A stretch of 64,000 nt of DNA from Linyphia triangularis (GCA_963978545.1 OZ021722.1:16372801-16436800), one strand, 5' to 3'; shown: positions 13,172 to 26,169, counted from the stretch's first letter. Program-made: numbers and translations. Notes: generated from the sequence alone by a model not told the origin.

Positions 13172-14310
13172 ATTCGAGCCAAAATTATGTGCAACTAAAA
13201 CAGGTCAATAAATTTTGTTTTTGTGCATAACAAAACAAGTTGTATCATTTTATTTTTCTACGTTAGCTTAACAAGTAATTTTTCAGACCCATTATTGGTT
13301 GCACGGGCAAGCTTATTTGTTTAAGACCAAGTGCTATTAAACAGGGGTGATAACAGTCAAAATATAAATAATACAACCCATAAAAAAATAAAGTTTTTCA
13401 TAGAAATCCTTTATATGTATTTTTATATTCGTTAACACAGCGCCGATTCTGTAAACAGTGTTCTTGGTGTTGGCATCTAATTTTAAATATTAAAAACATT
13501 TCTATCAGCAAAATGTGCGCAAGCTACGTTTCAAAATTTCATTAAAAGTGGACGTGAATTTATGCACTCATATCTAAAAGTCATTTATTTATTCTGATTA
13601 AAACAATTTTATTATAATTATTTATTTTTTTAATTTGGCAACAGGAAAGAGTTTCTTCAATGGTCGGTTAAATGTTATTTTAGGGTGATTGTAAAATAAC
13701 AAGTTGGTTTATTAGCATTTCTTAAAAGCGACCTTTTAATGAGGTATAGCCCCAAAATTTGATAGAATACACTGTCATCGACAATGAATCTATCTGCCAA
13801 GTTTCAGCTCGATTGGATGACGGCAAGTGGGTTAATTAGGCCTCCGCCCCCCATCGTCACACAAAATCTAAGTTAATATAAGGGATTTAAAAAGATGCAG
13901 CATTATTTTGAAATACTAAAGTACCTGAATCAGAATGTTTGTGTACTAACATGTATACAGAACAGTGATGCAGTCTGAAATTTTTTTCTGATGCGGGGTC
14001 GTTAAGTCTGATAAAGCCCTATAAAAATTCTATTAAAAACAATACAAATTTTCTTAAGAAATGGGAACATAAGTAAGATAAGATCATAATAACTACAATG
14101 AGTCCCTACATCTGATGTAATGTTTCATTTAGTAAATGAAATATTTTTTTGTTTAGTATTAGTTTGTAATCGTGCCAGCACAAGGAAAGAAAGTGTTTTC
14201 AATGAGCATCGAACTGCAAACATTTCACTTGCACTAATTCAAATCATAGACGCGTGAAATAGAATAGCCGAAGAATGCAATGAAGTCGAACGTTCCAAAT
14301 CAAATAAATT
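13172..14310. other. Unassigned stretch
   Basis: No gene or repeat recognised. A short GC-richer patch near 13,780-13,860 ends in a C-rich tract. Confidence 0.45.
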
Positions 14311-14314
14311 CTCG

Positions 14315-14760
14315 CAATGATTCCCAAAGGAAAATGTACGACTTTTCTAGGACATTTAAGGGCTAAAGTAATGTATTTTAAGGACATTTGAAAAAATTTC
14401 AGGCATCATGTCTATAATGTGCGACTTTCATGCACAATTGGCATTATGAACAAATGAAAAATATTTGCACTTATTCATGTGCACTGTGCTTTAGACACAA
14501 AACATTAAAATATGCATAATATTCGGGCATAATATTTGCAAGTTGCCTCAACTAAAAAAGTCAAACAGAACTCGCTGGTCGCTAACTTTTTTTTTTTAAT
14601 TCCAAAACACCTATCTTAAGTATGTGTTCTCAACGAGTCGGCCACGCAACATCAACGGAAATTAAGGACTTTTAAGAACCTCTTACTATTTTCAAGTACT
14701 TTTAAGATCTGGAAGACGAGTACAAAAATATTGAACACTTTAAATGACCATGGAAACCCT
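14315..14760. mobile_element. Degraded MITE related to the 22.1-kb N2 element
   Basis: It shares with the element at 22,107 the words 'ttaaggactttta', 'catgtct.ta', 'tcaagtacttt', and an end reading 'aatgaccatggaaaccct'. The left end is poorly preserved ('gattccca'), so borders and target-site duplication are uncertain. Confidence 0.6.
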
Positions 14761-14963
14761 ATGTTATGCATTTATAGATTGAGGAAGAAAAAAAAAGTGC
14801 AAGAAATCTGAACACGCATAACTTAGATGGAGTAATGAAAAACTGAATGCGTCATCAGACTAAGTACTTTACAAAATGTCACTATAGCATGAAAATACCA
14901 AAATTGGTAACAATATTTTTTGTATAGAAGTATTCAACGAAATATTCCAATTAATCAATAAAA

Positions 14964-15553
14964 ATAGCACTTTCATACAACTAGAAATATGGAGAGAAAA
15001 CACCAGGACTCCAGTCCATACTGTCTCCAGTCTTTTATTAGTTAACTGAATATGTCGTGAAAGGTTAACTACTTAATGCAATGCTACTACAGGTTTTATC
15101 ATATATACCATTTACATTAATCAAAATACACCATTGCACAAGTATAATTCAGAATCATCCAGTCCAACGAAATAGTTAAGAGGATATATTTAAATTCTTT
15201 AATCTCTCCCCAAACCCTTTTTAACAAATATTTACTGAAATAACCTGAATGAATTGAAAAATAGTACTTTCACACAACTGGAAATATGGAGAGAAAATAT
15301 CAGGACTCCAGTCCATACTGTCTCCAGTCTTTTATTAGTTAACTGAATATATCGTGAAAGGTTAACTACTTAATGCAATGCTACTACAGGTTTTATCATA
15401 TACACCATTTACATTACTCAAAATACACCATTGCACAAGTACAATTCAGAATCATCCAGTCCAACGAAATAGTTAAGAGGATATATTTAAATTCTTTAAT
15501 CCCTCCTCAAACCCTTTTTAACAAATATTTACTGAAATAACCTGAATGAATTC
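14964..15553. repeat. Recent tandem duplication, 2 x ~297 bp
   Basis: Unit 1 (14,964-15,260) and unit 2 (15,261-15,553) match almost base for base, from 'atag.actttca.acaact.g' to 'taacctgaatgaatt', with only a handful of substitutions seen by eye. No coding content is recognised. High identity suggests a young duplication or unequal exchange. Confidence 0.9.
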
Positions 15554-15637
15554 CATGAAATAGAGGTTCAGATCAAAGATGGGGTATGAACGCAAATGGC
15601 AAAAATGCTGAAAAGAAAGTAAAACGTCATAAAAAGA

Positions 15638-17198
15638 TACAGCTTGTCCCAAAAATATAGACACAGATCAAAAATGACATCCCAAGCTACAATATCTTTC
15701 ATGTATTTTCAGCAACGATTCAAATATATTTTTTTAATTGATTTATTTGGTTTTACTATAAAAAAATATTAGAAAATAAATAAAAACTGTAAAAAATTTT
15801 GAAAAAATTAAAAATTGCATGTCTCATAAATACAGACGTCATCTGACTTTCCTTAGGAATATTATTTGTTGTTCTTGAAAGTATTTAATGTCTGCTTTTT
15901 TTACTTTTATTGGTTTGGATTCATTTTTCGCTTGTTTTCGACAAACAAATCGATGTTTTCACATACTCAACAAAATGCCTAGAGGTAAAGAGATTCCGAA
16001 GAGGATATCAAGTTTTGGGTTTAAAACTTGGAGGTACTCATCGGAAAGATATATCCAAGATTTTAAAGAGATCTTTAAGAAGTGTTTACAGAATTTTACA
16101 TAATGGCAACAAGTTGCCTAATAAAAAAAGACCTGGTCGACAAAGAGTAATATCTATGTGCATTGACAGAATCATTCTAAGCATGGCATCTAGAAAAAAT
16201 ATGCCATTGTAATAAACTGCATTCGATTTTGGAGTGTTAAAAAATACCATTCACAGAAGAATACTGGAATCTAAATGAATAACTTTCAAGAAAATTTTGA
16301 ATACGCCATGCTTAAAAGTACACCACAAAACTGGATGTTTAAACTGGGCAAAGAAAATGATGTCTTATTGTAATAAATGGCTTTTTCTCAACAATATTTA
16401 GTGATGAAAAAAAGTGGAACTTGGATGGACCAGATGGATATAAATTTTACTGGCATGATTTAAGAAGCGAACCAAGAAGTTTGTTTAGTAGACAGCAAGG
16501 TGAAGGATCAAGAATGACTTGGAGTGGTTTTGGATTTAATGGAAAAACATTTTTGGTGACTTAGCAAGAAAGTAAACTTCCAGGACTATTAGCAAATATT
16601 AGAGATCAATTTTACTCAACCTTAGGATTTACTGGGAGGACAAAACTGTGTATTTCAACAAGGCCTATTCATATGTCTAACTCGACATATATGTGGTTCA
16701 ACATGAATGATATCAATCTCAGACTGGTCATCGTTTAATCCGGACTTAAATCCAATGGAGAACGTCTGGGGACATCTAGCACGAAAATTATATGAAAATG
16801 GACACCAATATTTTTTGACCAAGGACCTTAAAACAGCAATTTAGAAAGTGTAGTATGAACTGCCCCAGAAGTAATGCAAAACTTGGTACTTTCGATGGAA
16901 AACCTTGTGTTTGAAATGAATAAAAGTAATGGAAACACGATTACATAACTAACATTTGTAACCTATGTTCCTCAACCTTAAATATAACTCATAAAACAAA
17001 TATTGTCTATAATTATGGGACATCCCAATTTCTGTTTTTCTCAATAAATTCAGCATTTGTTGTTTTTTCTAATAAATTAACCCTAACTTGTGTTTCATGT
17101 AGTGTTTATAATTACACATATGAAACAAATTTCATCCCATTCTTATCTCCACTTAATTGTATTTTATGCTTTTGTCTATATTTCTGGGACAGAGTGTA
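15638..17198 (+). mobile_element. Tc1-like DNA transposon, full length but inactive
   Basis: Element 15,640-17,196 (1,557 bp) flanked by TA on both sides. The left end CAGCTTGTCCCAAAAATATA matches the right end when reverse-complemented (CACTCTGTCCCAGAAATATA), giving imperfect inverted repeats of about 26 bp. The interior carries the remains of one transposase gene on the plus strand. Length and TA target duplication are those expected for Tc1/mariner. Confidence 0.92.
15910..16930 (+). pseudogene. Broken Tc1-like transposase
   Basis: The N-terminus begins 'MPRGKEIP' near 15,975, then shifts frame into a helix-turn-helix region ('KDISKILKRSLRSVYRILHN') and the GRPR-like motif 'KKRPGRQR'. The catalytic core has 'VFSDEKKFNLDGPDGY' with the first Asp and, in another frame, 'PDLNPMENVWGHLARKLYEN' with the final Glu, fitting a DD34E enzyme. 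The stretch that should hold the second Asp is damaged: the frame passes from 'FQQ' directly towards 'PIHMSNST', losing the Asp-Asn pair. In-frame stops add to the decay, so the enzyme cannot be made. Confidence 0.9.
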
Positions 17199-18233
17199 GT
17201 AAAGTATGATTTTTAAAAGTAACATATTTTTAAAGTTCGAAATTTTCAATTCTTTTTCAGCCTTTATTGGGAAAAAAAGTCTATTGCTAAAGTGTTTGTG
17301 TTCAAACCACATAATTAAAAATAATACTAACACTGTTTATTGAATTAACCAAATTATACACTGCTGCTAATAACATTTTAAAATGTGTTCTGATACGCTG
17401 CTTTAACCATAATTTTTTTTAATTAAAACTTTCTATTGAATAAAAGACATGCTTCCCAATACGTTCTTTTGTAGGCAAATAATTCATAATCTTCCTAAGA
17501 AATATTTGGACAAGTATAGGATTCAATTCATTTAAAGCCAGCATTCGAAATTAATACTACAACGATGTTGTAAAACTATAGTACATACGACAAGAATTTC
17601 AATTATGAGGTTTTAAATTTTAATTATTTTTTTTTAATTAAATAAAAAAAAGTTTAGTAAATAATTTTCAACACATGGCTTAGACACATTACAATAGTTT
17701 TATTTCACGAACGGAACATACTTTGGGGATGTTGCATGTTCAAAAAAAGTGTACGGTTCTTACTTCCTAAAGGTTAAACAACTATGTATTATTTCTTTGT
17801 TAATATCTTTGGCTTCTCATAACTTGAAAGACATAATTTTGAGGGAGGAATGTGTACAGAAGTCACAAGTAACTGATGATTTTAGGAAAAGATCGATTGA
17901 ACTTCGGGTGTCGAAAGTTTCTTATGGGAATCATTTCGAGGAATAAGTACCTATCCCAATCCAAAAACAACTTATAAGTCAGATATGCACTGGGAGATCA
18001 TCAATGGGCAATAATTTGATTGCACTGGCAAGGTAAGTAACCTATATATTTTGAACTGCAAAATTTACATGCATTTAATTTAGGTTGAGTACTATATTTG
18101 GTTATTTAGTGATAAAAAGGGTATTTATATTTACATATTGTTGGACTGTATATAAATTTTGTCAGCTTGCATTACGTATTGTATTTTTCCAGTATAATTG
18201 TACAAAGTTGACACTGCTTTTGACAATGTATTG
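17199..18233. other. Unassigned AT-rich stretch
   Basis: No gene or repeat recognised. A frame of 65 codons at 17,749-17,946 has no known motif. Confidence 0.45.
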
Positions 18234-18234
18234 T

Positions 18235-18552
18235 ATTTTTATCTATCACTCCCTATCTCTTCCTTGTGATAGGCACACCAATACCCGTCTGTCCCGACTT
18301 GCTAGTGGTCACCTTAAAGGCCTAACATATTCCGGGGGAAGCAAAAATTTTCCTCTTTGCCCTAAATGCCAAAAAGAACAGGCATCACCTCAGCACATTT
18401 TGGACTGCCTTGGACTGGACTGGGAGGACATTTATAACTGTCCACAACTAGTGTCAGACTTCATTAATGAATGTCAATGGCTTCACTGATATTGTCTGAC
18501 TTCGTCAGACAAAAGGGAGATTAGAAACAACAACAACAACATTTTTATCTAT
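18235..18552 (+). mobile_element. 5'-truncated LINE tail with perfect 12-bp TSD
   Basis: Insertion 18,247-18,540 flanked by ATTTTTATCTAT at 18,235-18,246 and 18,541-18,552. It holds the last part of a LINE ORF, then a 3' UTR with the hairpin GTCTGACTTCGTCAGAC and an (AAC)n tail. Strong 5' truncation plus a perfect target-site duplication is the standard signature of target-primed reverse transcription and suggests a fairly young insertion. Confidence 0.93.
18247..18489 (+). pseudogene. C-terminal fragment of an I/Jockey-type LINE ORF2
   Basis: The open segment ends in the C-terminal tail seen in many arthropod LINE polyproteins: 'RLSRLASGHLKGLTYSGG', then a zinc-knuckle-like C-x2-C-x8-H-x3-C ('CPKCQKEQASPQHILDC'), then a hydrophobic end and a stop. 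No start codon belongs to it; upstream codons in the same frame are target DNA. The exact clade (I, Jockey or relative) cannot be fixed from so short a piece. Confidence 0.82.
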
Positions 18553-19416
18553 GATCCTGTAACATCATATAAATATATAATTTTTTTTTACTTGATCAAC
18601 CCTGTTGTAGGTTTTGAGATTTGTATTTGTACTTATTAAGAACAGTATCTCCTTAAAAATGCTTCAAAGTAACACTATAGATAATATTTTACGAAGTTCC
18701 ACAAAGAAACTAAACAATTTGTTCTTTTATTATTATTTGTTTCGTTTGTTGAGGGAAGGGTGGAGTAAGGACAGGGTTGCGTGAAAGGTGGTACCTTGAT
18801 TATGGCAAGACCCGCACTACTCTCTTAACGGAAAAAAAGTGAACTACCCTATAATAGACAGTTAAAGTGCTGATTTTTTGGCACAAGAGTGACATGGGAA
18901 CTAAAACTATGCAACAGTAACATAGAGTAAACAGAAGTGTAAAGAGAAGAAGACCTCCAAAGAAGAAAGGGTTTTCAAGAACCCATATAGCAAAAATATA
19001 GAAAACTTGAAGTAGCCGATCCCACAATTAAAGCGAAACTATGTCATGGTCACTGATGTGTCAATTCACTTTGCAAAGCGAGACTGCAGAGGCATTGTTG
19101 CGACTTGATCCCGAGACGTTTTGCATGCCAAGCAAAAATTCGGCCTCCCTACTTTGTGCAAGGTGGTCAGACAGTATAAATGTGCTATTGCTGTTGTATT
19201 GACAGCATATGTGTAGACAGAATGTAAGAAACAAGGTCAAAGAATCGAATATGGTACAGCTCCCAAGTAAAAAAAAAAAGTTGAGCTTTATGCGAAAGCA
19301 ATGGAAGCCGGCAAAAATCATAATTTTTCAGATTTCGAAAGTCAAACCAATTATATCATTGGGTGCACAACTTTGCCTCCGCCATTATTCTTTAGATGGG
19401 TTTAGCGGTGAATAGG
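18553..19416. other. Unassigned stretch
   Basis: No gene or repeat recognised apart from short homopolymers. Two overlapping frames near 19,061-19,415 on opposite strands show no domain. Confidence 0.45.
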
Positions 19417-19566
19417 TTTGGTTGTTTTCAGATTATCTGGCGCCGTCAGCAACACGAGGGCTATAATGCACTGAAACATTCGTCATTTGACAAGCCAACA
19501 TACATTTACAAACACCCATGCCTAAAACGGGACTCGAACCCGCAACCTCATGGTCTAGAAGCTAGC
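19417..19566 (-). mobile_element. SINE-A copy 4, head truncated
   Basis: Minus-strand copy with tail and body intact, stopping inside the tRNA-like head just after 'tctagaagctagc'. Box B is present; box A is lost. 5' truncation is usual for incomplete reverse transcription. Confidence 0.88.
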
Positions 19567-20589
19567 GCTGTGAGTAGGAGTCAAAATAAATAATCAGACA
19601 TCATGCAATAAACTTGGGTATTTGGCAACATAACCCATAGAAACATTAGTCTATGTGTCTGCATCATAAAGTTATTCTCGATTGAAAATGTCAACTTACG
19701 AGTCAAATTCTCGTCAATTGCAAGAGTTTTTTTTTTCTTCTTCAATATATTGAAATCTGCAACTGAGCCTCATCGCATGCTCTCAAATACTTATGGTGAG
19801 GTCACTATTAGTGAAAGAAAGTACGATTCACAACAGTGATTTTAACAACGAAGACCGGCATGGCGGTGAAAGAAGAATTGGCACTGTCGTTGGGAAGTAA
19901 CTCAACAAGCAATTTCAAAATACCTCAAAGCCATGGAAATCGAATTTTGGAGAAAGAAAAAAAAAGGGGGAAGCAAAAATTGTGTACACCCAATTACATG
20001 GACCAATAGGTTAATCTAATTAAATCCACTTCTTATTTTTTTTTAAGCTACGTTTAAAGTTCTGAAATTTCAGTCAAAAATGGTTAAATTAGTATTTACA
20101 CTGAACTGTAGATTGTATGAACAATACATGTACACAAGACTTTAAAATGTTCAGAAAAACACAGAACAAATAAATAATGGGCGATTGGACTCTTTTCAGG
20201 AAAAAAAATCCAATAAAAAAAAGTGTTACTGTGTCCTTTAAGGAACTATATAACACTCAATTTAATAAATATTTTAATTAAATGTCTCAAACTCCGAGTG
20301 AAATCAATAAAATAGTACAGGTCATCAGCTGTTAAGATTCCCTGCCTTACTCCACTTCCGCTTGCATTTAAATGTCTTAACTTTTAATGTTAACTTTTCT
20401 AAAATGATCCCTACAATACACACTTTGTTTACATCATGCCTTAACTAGGGGCAAAGATGAAATGGAGCAAATAGTTGGTTATTTCAACTATTTGGCAGAA
20501 ATTCTGAAGATCAATAAAAGTTAATTTCTTTAACAAAGCAATTAAACCCCTTGAGTAGATTTATTTGGGAAAATTCTTGCGTTTTGAAC
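19567..20589. other. Unassigned stretch
   Basis: No feature recognised. Confidence 0.4.
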
Positions 20590-20768
20590 GATTGGTTTGC
20601 ACGCTAAATGATCTATTTGTATGCACAATAACAAATAATCAGGAAGGGTCCTACAGCTTAACGTGGATTCCGAACCATAACGAACATCGATGCCTAACGA
20701 GGGATTCAAGCCAGATACCTCTGACGTGCGTGACCAGAACACTAACCACACAATAATCAGTTGGGCTT
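20590..20768 (-). mobile_element. SINE-B copy 1
   Basis: Second tRNA-derived SINE family. Read on the minus strand it begins with a tRNA-like head (box A region near 'gtgtggttagtgtt', box B near 'ggcttgaatccc', mutated from GGTTCGAATCC) and continues into a body recognised at other loci by 'cgttgtggttcggaatcc' and 'tgattagccgttattgtgca'. Shared segments at 37.1, 40.9, 41.2, 41.7, 43.6 and 57.4 kb define the family. Confidence 0.75.
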
Positions 20769-20869
20769 CAGTTTCAACGGGAGAGTAGAAAATAATTCAT
20801 TTTAGTTATTTAGTGGAAATTCGTGATCGTCGTAAATCGTTCTAGATGAATTTGTGTGTGGCGTGATAT

Positions 20870-20935
20870 GGAAGACTTTGAATATGTGACCAGAGGGCTT
20901 AACCACACAGTCATCAAGTGGGCTGCGTTTCAAAC
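20870..20935 (-). mobile_element. SINE-B head fragment
   Basis: The stretch 'tgaccagagggcttaaccac' plus 'acagtcatcaagtgggct' repeats the head of the SINE-B copy that ends near 20,768. It may be a separate truncated copy or a local duplication. Confidence 0.55.
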
Positions 20936-22098
20936 GGATTTAATTTGCTGATGCAAGGAATAGTACATAAAGGATTGCGTGAAAATTCATTTATTAGAGC
21001 GATATGATTTTATCCTAGTCTAAATGACTTTAAAGGAACACAGCTAAACAAATTATTTTCTTAACGTATAGGTAAACCAACCTATGTTTGGCTTAACCCA
21101 TCATGGCTCCTCTGACATTAAAATCCTTCCAATCAACCTAGTTTGAATGACGAATTAGATTCGTCATTATTAACAAACAAAACAAGTGCATGACGAGTCT
21201 CAGCCGTCAAATGAACCGAAAAGGTTGAGCTCACAAATTAACAACGAACACCTCAGTGTAGACACTATACGACTCCTGTAGATTGCTCCCCCACCCCTCT
21301 TTCCTATAGAATTTCTCAGATTAAGTAAACGGGCGTTGCACCAAAAAATACGAGTTTTATGCATGGGCACCGCAAAGAAGGGCCAAGAAGGTGCACTTGC
21401 ACCCCACTGGATTTTGAAAAATAAAAACAACGAGGAAAATTGTATAGCTCGCATAAAACTGAAGTATGGTGGAGGATTTAACTTCTTAATTTGATCCTAA
21501 AATTAATGAATAACTATTAAAATTTTAATAGGAAATCCAAAGACTTATTTCGAAAAATTAAAATTTAACCACCCCAACTTTTGCTACTTTGCATTCTCTT
21601 GTATGCGACCCCTGCAACCTCCTGAAAAATTATCCTGCCAAGCACCCATGGTTTTATGATATATTTAAATATATGTCTCACCGATATATTTTGCCCTGTG
21701 TGGCAAACGAAAAAAGCTAATTATGTGGCTCTATGATTTGGATTAGTTGAATAGTACTTATAATTCAGCATGCTAAAAAGTGTTTAATATTTTAAATTAC
21801 ACTTTAATAAATTTTTATTATGGGAAATTCGTAATAGTTATTTGCTGGGCAAATGCAATATAGATGTATGGCAATTTCTGGTAACCGACTTACCAATGAA
21901 AAAAGATTGATACCCGTGAATTGAAGATCTTTGGTTTAATCGTATATTTTTGGTTAGGCCATCTTAAAACCATATTGTTGCACTGGATTCCTAAAGTGTA
22001 AGAAACAGTCTTTCAAAATTGTTATAAATGGATGCCTCATCCATTACAAAAAATTTAAAGTGTGCATAGTTCATTTAAATTAAATCGCGGTCGGTCGC
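20936..22098. other. Unassigned stretch
   Basis: No gene recognised. A patch near 21,280-21,420 is GC-richer, with 'ggtgcacttgcacc' as a small palindrome, but I cannot assign it. Confidence 0.4.
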
Positions 22099-22101
22099 AG
22101 C

Positions 22102-22495
22102 ATAGTCAGGGTTCCCACTCAAATCACAGAATGAAAATCAATGACTTTTCATTGACTTTTAAGGACCTAATTAATGTTTTTAAGGACCTTTAAAAATTTG
22201 TTTTCAGGAATCATGTCTGTATAAAAAAAATTTTAAGTATATTCTACCAAAATAGTTACAAGTTGATGCATGTGTAATACAAATATGTCAGAAAATTACG
22301 ATATAGTGAGGATAAGTGGCGGACAAGCGGGGATAGCAAGTCTGAGTTGCATTTTTGTAAATTTAGAAGTTGGTCAACATACACAAAAATTAAGGACTTT
22401 TAAGGACCTCTAAGCATTTTCAGGTACTTTCAAGGCCTTGAAAACAGGTTCAAAAATATTAAGCACTTTTAATGACCGTGGGAACCCTGATAGTG
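22102..22495. mobile_element. MITE N2 ending in CAGGGTTCCCAC (5-bp TSD ATAGT)
   Basis: Element 22,107-22,490. Left end CAGGGTTCCCACTCAAATC; right end reverse-complements to CAGGGTTCCCACGGTCATTA. ATAGT lies directly on both sides (22,102-22,106 and 22,491-22,495). The interior repeats 'ttaaggac.ttt' words and has no transposase. Elements with this terminus are widespread in animals and are usually placed with hAT; the group is inferred here. Confidence 0.82.
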
Positions 22496-24084
22496 CATAA
22501 AAATCATTTAATCAAGAACGGTCAAGAGTTTGAAATGCTTATGTTTGCTGCAGAATGTTGGTTCAAGCACATTATTTGTTTATTCAAAGATTTCTGGATA
22601 CCGCCGCATTTTTTAAATGTGGTAAATAGTCGGTTGATTTGTATAAAATTCGAAATGGTTCAAACTAAAGAGAATTGTATGAGGTGCAGTGAGTTGTCTA
22701 AAAATATTAGGTAGGAATTTTAGGGTTCATTCCTAAAAATTTTTAACGTAATTTCAAACATTTTAAGGACATTTCTTTTAAAGCTGCCATAGCCTCCCAA
22801 CACAGACATTCTTTTCAACGTATGTTTCAATACTGCAAAAAACTGCCAGTTTAAAAAAAATTTAATGTCAAACAACTTTTCCGAAAAAGAGTCGCAAACA
22901 ATTGTAGGCTCTTTTTATTCAAATCCACTTATTTAATTTGTAAGCAAAATTTGCAGAGTTTCATACAAGTGTGTTTGTCCAAGAGACAAAAGAATGTCCT
23001 GACCAAAACTTGCATTTCAACAGGAGTAAAGATTGACGAAAATCGAAGACCCAAAAACTACTGAAAGCAAAATAATAAGGCAAAGAATATGCCAACCAAT
23101 CAATCATCTTATAAAGCAATTTCCAGGTGTTCTTGTGCTGAGGTGTAAACTTTCTTCAAAAACATCTGGACCTGAAAATGATGAGGATTTCTCATAGCCA
23201 CAATATCAATGTCATGTAGATCTCGTAGAAAACTAAAATACACTTCTCTTGCAAAAGTTTTTGACTGAACTAGGATGTCCTATAAAAATGGTGCATTTTA
23301 ATGCTTCAGTTGAGCTAGAGGATGTAGGATTAATTATGAATGTTTACTCAATTGATAGGTGAAAACTTCAAAGGGAAAGAAAAACGATATGAAAATATTT
23401 ACAAACAGATAGAATTCGTAAATTGGAGTCCATATATTTTGACGGCAAGAAACAAAACTAAATTCTTTGAACAAGTTAGAGATAGGAGCTACACAAAACT
23501 CAAGAGTCCAAGAGCATATATCGCTTATTTCTGAACCAGGAAAAAAATTTCGGCCAAGTTTCTCACAGCACAGGACCTGCAAAAAATTTAACTCCAGCTA
23601 TTTTAACTTATATGAATGAAAATTCAATTGATCTGCTAACATGTGGTAGCCATTGGATGCGACAGTACCGGTGTTAACCTTGGTGATGGGATACAATATC
23701 TACATCTAGAGCAGCAGCTAAATCGCCCCTAACAATGGCATGTAATTGCACACAAATTACCTCTTGGTATTATTTTTTTAAATAATAACATACATGTGAT
23801 TAGTCAAGCAAAAAATTAGCTGAAATATTTTTTGTCATTTTACAGCATAATACACAAAAACATATATTAGCGCAGAAAATTCAATACAAATTTTAGTTAA
23901 ATTTTGGATACAAGATTGATTTCAATTATTAACTCTACAACAACCACGTCTCATTGTGATTGACACGCATACAATAATTAAATACAGACAATGTATTATT
24001 CATGTATTAATGTAATGTTCATGTATTAATCATAACTGAAAAATTTATCTTGACTTAAATGTTTTTGTACACATTCAGAAATTA
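22496..24084. other. Unassigned stretch
   Basis: No gene or repeat recognised. Overlapping frames at 23,334-23,582 (minus) and 23,340-23,534 (plus) show no domain. Confidence 0.4.
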
Positions 24085-26013
24085 TAATACAGGGTGTCCA
24101 GCAAAATTTCTAATAAAAATTCAATCAAAAAATGTTCAAGGACCCTCTTGAGACCAATTATCACCATATTTTCCAGTATAAAAGTATACCCCACTTAGTA
24201 GTGTGCTGAACTAATTTTAGAAATTAGAAAAATTGTATGAAAATAAGAAATGGCTTATCAGAAAAGAATTGGGTTGTTATATTGAAAATAGGAAGAGAGG
24301 ATTTTTTAAAGGCTCATACTTGAGACTGAGAAAAAAAAAGATACAAGATAGTTTACCAAGTCATAAATATGAAGGTCTAAATCTAAGCAGACAAAAAAAA
24401 ACAGGTAATGTTACTAGGTGTAACTTTAATAGTTTGTGCTAAGCATCAGCCGCATTGGAACAAACAGCTTCATTTTGAGTGTAAGATTCGAATGTGGTAG
24501 GATAGTTTGAGACTTGGGATTTTTTTTTTTCAGGCAAACATTTCTCTGTAATTTGGCAACTTTTGCAGTTCTTTCTTTCAGTTTCCTTTTGGCACTAGCT
24601 TTTTCTTTGAAAATAATTGCTTGTCACTAACATTTCTGTTGATAAGTACTAAGGGAGGGAGATTCTACAAGACCATAATACAGTACCCAAGCAAAAAATT
24701 TCAAATTTCCACAGTTGAAAAAGCCAATTTTAAACAAATAAAAAAATGCTTTAACTTTTTAACTATTATTAATGACTCTAGATAAAATATAAAATTGTTT
24801 TTTTTTATATGATAAAATACATTATTTTATATATTATAGCAGTTAAAATTGCAATTATGAATAAGAATATACAGTAAAATTGGACAATTGGGTCGAATTT
24901 TTTGCACAAAATTAAATTAAAATCTTAGTAATTCTGTATATATTCAAATCAAAAGGCAAAACTGATCTTCACACAAACACTAATCACGGGCATAGCGGCT
25001 ATCACATCACCGGAAACCTAGGCGAATGACACCTAAAGAAGGTAGCAAAATTTCGCAATATCTATATTAAAACGGCTTAGTCGAAAATTACCATTACTCC
25101 AAAGTAAATATCGGCGATAGCGGCCACCGTATCGGCGAAAATCCGAGTAACTACATTAAAGCAACAATCGGAAAAAATTAACACCACAACAACGTAAATT
25201 TCGACGATATTGCCCGCCGTTAGCAGCGTAAATTTATGTAAATACAGACCTTAAGTCAGCGCAACGCTCAGCGAAACTAAGTACCATACACCAACGTAAA
25301 TAATGGCGATAGAGATTGGTAATCTGTAGAAAAATTGGCCATTACATCGGCGGTTTGAGGAAGTCTGAACGCACATAAGATCCATGGCTGTCAGATTTGC
25401 TGGCAAGCTCAATAAGATTGTAATGTAGATTTGTATCGATCTCAAGAATAATCGAAATTTTATTAAGAAAAGAGCGGAAATCCGAATTTCAGACAAAATT
25501 TATCATCATGCAACAACGTAATTCTCAGCGATAGCGTCCGCCATAATCACGGGAAAACGGCCATTTCATCACCGTAACGTTCAGCAAAATGTCCATCGCA
25601 TATCAACGTAAATAATGCACATAGAAGCTATGATATTAAAGAAAAATTCTGAGGAAAAGTATTCATTCTATCGGTGGTTTGGCGGAGTTTAAACGTGTGC
25701 AGATTTCGTGTTTGTCAGGAAATTCCATCGATCTACGGCATATTCGAAATTTCGGTCAAAAATCTTCGAATAGAACCATGTTTAAAGAGAATATTTCTGA
25801 GGGAATGAGAAACTACTTTCGATCCGCGAGATCAATGGGAAAATTGTGGAAAAACGCCGATATAAGAAGACTTTTCCGATACTGAAGAGGAGTGAAAATT
25901 TCTGAATTCAACCGGAAATTCCAACATTAATACGAATTTCAAGCATAATCCACGATTTTCCCGAAATGCAAAAAATTCAAGTATATTTCCCAACTACTGG
26001 ACACCCTGTAATA
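24085..26013. mobile_element. Family X element copy 1, 1.9 kb, ends CAGGGTGTCCAG (5-bp TSD TAATA)
   Basis: Element 24,090-26,008 with left end CAGGGTGTCCAGCAAAATTT and right end reverse-complementing to CAGGGTGTCCAGTAGTTG. TAATA flanks both sides (24,085-24,089 and 26,009-26,013). From about 24,980 to 25,640 the interior holds degenerate subrepeats built on 'cggcgatagcggc', 'caacgtaaat' and 'catcaccg', GC-richer than the flanks. I see no transposase; the open frames inside (for example 25,251-25,496 and 25,679-25,885) have no motif I recognise. A second copy surrounds the LINE/hAT nest at 58-62 kb. Confidence 0.82.
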
Positions 26014-26169
26014 ATAGTTAAATACAGAAAAAGTCCGATTATCTGGCATTCAAGATTCAATCCACTGGAATTTTTTAAAAATCAAATTGGTGAGAATACC
26101 TTTTTCGCAAAAAAAAACAACAAAAAAAACACGGCGATAAATTGCCAAATTTTATACCTTTTTTAATTT

